64,000 nucleotides of DNA from Helicobacter himalayensis (GTDB lineage Bacteria; Campylobacterota; Campylobacteria; Campylobacterales; Helicobacteraceae): the NCBI RefSeq assembly GCF_001602095.1, contig NZ_CP014991.1:1-64000 (forward strand). The letters are read 5' to 3'. Positions 61,199 to 64,000 of the stretch are shown here, one piece after another (within the stretch, counting starts at the first letter, position 1; every line of letters starts with the position of its first letter). The translations under genes were made by a program, and so were the position numbers. The notes beneath the pieces are model-generated. The model ran no database searches. It saw only the letters and a list, made by a program, of their open reading frames with translations, and was not told where the DNA came from.

Positions 61199-62641
61199 CT
61201 ATCCCCAAATGCGATAGAGCTCTTCTACGCTTGAAATACCCTCTTGCAAGAGCCTTTTCATCGAGTGCTCTTTGTCAAAAATCGCCCCCGCGCACTCTTT
61301 CATCTCATAGCTAGGCGCGTGGGGCAAAATCTCATAAAGTATCGTGCGCCCTGAAAATCCTAGATTTTTGCAATACGCGCAACCTTTTTGGCGATGCATT
61401 TTCCTAACACCCAAATGTGCCACAAACTCCGCATACAGCGCGCTAGATTCATAAAATGTGCTTGAGATTTCCTCCTTGCAGCGTGCGCAAAGCTTGCGCA
61501 CGAGGCGTTGAGCGATGATAAGTGAAAGTGCGGAATCTAAAACCTCCATTTTCCCCCCAAGTCCTAGGATTCTCTTCATCGCACCGCGTGTGTCATTAGC
61601 GTGCAAAGTCGCTAGCACCAAATGCCCGGTAAGTGCCGCTTGCAAGGCAAGCTCAAGCGTTTGCTCATCGCGGATTTCACCTATCATCATCACATCAGGA
61701 TCTTGACGCAAGCACGCGCGCAAGGCATCTTTGAAGCCAAAATTATAATCGCGATTAAGCAAAACTTGCGTAGAAAAATCTAACTGATATTCAATCGGAT
61801 CTTCAATGGTGATAATTTTTTTACTCTCGCTCTTTAGGGATTCTAGCATTGCGTGTAAAGTGGTGCTTTTCCCGCACCCTGTGGGTCCTACAAGCAAAAT
61901 TACACCGCTATTTTTACAAAGACTTGGCGTAATAAGTTGCAGGGCATTTTTGCAAAATCCCAGACCTTCAAGGCTTGTAATTTGAAGGTTTTGCTCCAAA
62001 ATCCTAAGCACGAGCGATTCGCCTTGCAAAGTCGGCAGAGAGGAAAGCCTAAAGTCATATTCCTTTTCATCAAATTTTTTTGAAAAGCGCCCATCAAGGG
62101 CTTTGCGCCTTTGGGTCATATCAAGGGCGCACTCAAGCTTTAAGCGCGCAGAAAGAGCGTTAAAAAGTGGAGATTCTAAACTAAAAACTTTATGCAAGAT
62201 TCCATCGCAGCGCGCGCGTATAATGGCATTTGAAGCATTTTGCTCAAAATGTATATCACTACTTTTTTCCTCAATGCAAGTTTGCAAGATAAAATCTAAA
62301 AGCAAGCAGACCTCTTTGGAATCTTTGGTGGCATTTTGCGAGGTGTTGTTTTGTAATAAGGCGAGTTTTTTGGAGAGATTTTCGCATAATTCAAAAAATC
62401 GTGCCATTTTAAGTGCGCGTGTGAAATGCACTTCAAAATCACTCAAATTTTTATATGCTACTTTTGCAAACTTTTTTTCTAAGGAGAAGGCGCGCACATT
62501 GGAATTTGCGTGAGAATCTAAGGTGTTTTCACAAACTGCGATGAGCGCTTCATTTTTTTCGTTTAATGCAAGGCAAAAACAGCGGAATTTTTGCATAAAA
62601 GCAATTTCTAGCGCACAAAGCGCGTTTTTTTCAAACTCCAT
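61199..62641 (-). CDS. Type II secretion/type IV pilus-like ATPase (GspE/CtsE)
   Basis: A 480-aa secretion ATPase. Walker A GPTGCGKSTTLHAML, Asp box TIEDPIEYQ, Walker B LRQDPDVMMIGEIRD and His box LVLATLHANDT are complete. A tetracysteine zinc motif (CARCKEE and CAYCKNLG) is present, as in GspE/PilB. The N-terminal domain is shorter than in most PilB proteins, as in CtsE. It should power assembly of a pseudopilus, probably for DNA uptake (inference from Campylobacter). Confidence 0.93.
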   Translation of the reverse strand: MEFEKNALCALEIAFMQKFRCFCLALNEKNEALIAVCENTLDSHANSNVRAFSLEKKFAKVAYKNLSDFEVHFTRALKMARFFELCENLSKKLALLQNNTSQNATKDSKEVCLLLDFILQTCIEEKSSDIHFEQNASNAIIRARCDGILHKVFSLESPLFNALSARLKLECALDMTQRRKALDGRFSKKFDEKEYDFRLSSLPTLQGESLVLRILEQNLQITSLEGLGFCKNALQLITPSLCKNSGVILLVGPTGCGKSTTLHAMLESLKSESKKIITIEDPIEYQLDFSTQVLLNRDYNFGFKDALRACLRQDPDVMMIGEIRDEQTLELALQAALTGHLVLATLHANDTRGAMKRILGLGGKMEVLDSALSLIIAQRLVRKLCARCKEEISSTFYESSALYAEFVAHLGVRKMHRQKGCAYCKNLGFSGRTILYEILPHAPSYEMKECAGAIFDKEHSMKRLLQEGISSVEELYRIWG

Positions 62642-62684
62642 TTACCCTCCTTTTTGCCTTTGCCACTTTTTGAAAGCCCCCGAT

Positions 62685-64000
62685 TCATTGTACGAAATCA
62701 ATTTCAGTCATATCTTCATTAAATTCCGCTAAGGCGCTTTGCATAGAATCCTCAGCTTTTTCAAAAAGTGCTCTTTGGGTGGAATTTGCGCTAAAAGATT
62801 GTGCGGAATTTGTCGGATTTATGATACTTGGTGTGATGATAATCACCATTTCTTTGGTGAGTTGCGTGTTTTTGTTGTAGCTAAAGAGGTATTTTAGAAG
62901 CGGAATATCGCCTAGTATTGGCAGTTTTTTGGTTTGTTTGATTTGAGTTTTGTCAATCAAGCCTCCCAAAACGATTTTTTGCCCATTTTCTAACGCGACA
63001 AGAGAGGAAAGTTGTTTTGTGGATAGATTTGGCGGGGAAGAAAGCGCGGTGGTTTGGCTTTCTACTGCATTGTCTTTGGTTTTGGTGATGGAGGGATTTA
63101 TCTTTAAAATCACGCGGTTATTTTCAATGCTGGGCGTGACATCAAGCAAAATCCCCGCAAAAACTGAAGGGAAAGATTCTGCTGCATTTTGGATAGAAGT
63201 ACCTTGCGTGGTAGTCTGAAAAGTCGTGCTTTGCTGGTAGCGCAGGACAGAGCCTACACTGATGATTGCTGGTTGATTATTGAGTGTGAGCACACGCGGA
63301 TTTGAGAGCGATTCTACCTTGCCATAAGTTTGCAAAAATTCCACAATGCGCTCAATACTCACGCCTTGCGAAAAAACATTGATACCATAGGAATTTCCCG
63401 CACTTCCTAGCACCAAAGAGCTTGCATTCTCGCTATCAAGTGGTGTAGTCGCAAAGCTAAAAAGCCCAAAAAACTGCTCCCAATCCACGCCGTTTGTCTG
63501 CACATTACTATGCTCGATATTAAAAATATTGACATCAATAAGCACTTGAGAATGGATTTTTTGCTTCAATGTCTGGAGATAGTGTTCCACGCGCTCAATT
63601 TGATTTTTGCTCCCTGTGATTGTGAGGAGTCCCGCACCCTTATTGATAATAATATCCTTGCGGTTAAAATCTTTAGTGTTTTGAGAATCTGGCAAATACC
63701 AATCACCCGGGCGGTAGGCGATATTATAAATTTCATTCTCCAGCTCACCCCAAAAATCCATTTCATCGATTGAATAGATTTTCGTCCCACTTTTGCCATT
63801 GCCTAGCGTGTGACTTGCGGCTTTATTGAGCGCCATTTTATGCGCTTGTGAGTTGTCCTCCCAGCCAAATGCGCCCATTCCTGTGGTGTAGGGATTTTGA
63901 TTGAAGAGCAGGGAGCCTTGAGAATCTTGTGAGAAAAATACATCTGTATTGCTTGAACCCACGCGTGCAGTGGAAATATAGTTGATGCTAAAGGTTTTTG
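62685..64000 (-). CDS. Secretin, C-terminal part (GspD/CtsD-like), truncated by window end
   Basis: The reading frame is open to the end of the window (FSINYISTARVGSSNTDVFF), so the N-terminus lies outside. The visible 430 or so residues hold an N-domain fragment (LLTITGSKNQIERVEHYLQ) and the secretin pore domain (VLIDVNIFNIEHSNVQ, VESLSNPRVLTLNNQPAIISVG, KLPILGDIPLLKYLFSYNKN, EMVIIITPSII). It forms the outer-membrane ring of the system whose ATPase and platform genes follow. Confidence 0.9.
   Translation of the reverse strand, partial: KTFSINYISTARVGSSNTDVFFSQDSQGSLLFNQNPYTTGMGAFGWEDNSQAHKMALNKAASHTLGNGKSGTKIYSIDEMDFWGELENEIYNIAYRPGDWYLPDSQNTKDFNRKDIIINKGAGLLTITGSKNQIERVEHYLQTLKQKIHSQVLIDVNIFNIEHSNVQTNGVDWEQFFGLFSFATTPLDSENASSLVLGSAGNSYGINVFSQGVSIERIVEFLQTYGKVESLSNPRVLTLNNQPAIISVGSVLRYQQSTTFQTTTQGTSIQNAAESFPSVFAGILLDVTPSIENNRVILKINPSITKTKDNAVESQTTALSSPPNLSTKQLSSLVALENGQKIVLGGLIDKTQIKQTKKLPILGDIPLLKYLFSYNKNTQLTKEMVIIITPSIINPTNSAQSFSANSTQRALFEKAEDSMQSALAEFNEDMTEIDFVQ

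Overview
The window is a chromosomal segment of a Helicobacter (Campylobacterota). The 16S rRNA, a dnaA-dnaN-gyrB-polA-rpoD start, PseB, Csd3-type and other M23 cell-shape peptidases, a PgbA-type protein, PldA and MagIII all fit. The gene order differs from H. pylori: dnaA, dnaN and gyrB are adjacent, and 16S, tRNA-Ile, tRNA-Ala, 23S and 5S lie in one operon. An enterohepatic or related non-gastric species is likely (inference).

Layout. 1-9.8 kb: replication and transcription core (dnaA, an origin-like spacer with a DnaA-trio-like CTA repeat, dnaN, gyrB, polA, rpoD). 9.9-16.5 kb: a defence island with a frameshifted type II endonuclease and its intact methyltransferase, a 1453-aa type IIG enzyme carrying in-frame palindromic repeat insertions, and a membrane-anchored Mrr-like nuclease. 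16.6-35.2 kb: mostly minus-strand housekeeping and envelope genes: kdsD, a PP-loop ATPase, dnaG, a histidine-rich outer-membrane protein, flhB, a pgbA-like gene, a Nudix hydrolase, csd3, a second M23 peptidase (plus strand), pseB, mrdA, a MreD-like protein, an argA-like gene, engB, rnhA, a LapB-like TPR protein, a SurA-like chaperone and pldA. 35.2-43.8 kb: glmS with a structured leader, then the rRNA operon. 44-47.6 kb: a subtilisin-type autotransporter. 47.9-53.9 kb: a second restriction-modification block, made of a giant methylase/nuclease with three target-recognition units separated by poly-G tracts, then a GIY-YIG-like protein and a Dam-like methylase. 54-58.3 kb: ilvD, a MarR regulator, a di-haem cytochrome c peroxidase and a YhbP-like flavoprotein. 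58.3-64 kb: magIII, a phase-variable DUF268 gene (OFF here) and a gspF-gspE-gspD-like set resembling the Campylobacter Cts transformation machinery.

The most unusual content is variable DNA. The 1378-aa restriction enzyme has a G10 tract after its first recognition unit and a G9 tract after its second, so slippage should switch it between one, two and three recognition units. An 8-residue tandem repeat in its spacer could alter recognition spacing. Two families of palindromic repeats are read in-frame through genes. A Dam-type module sits between two copies of the ilvD 3' end. The heptamer AGATTCT/AGAATCT is far more frequent than composition predicts. All functional calls come from reading the sequence; no database search was run.
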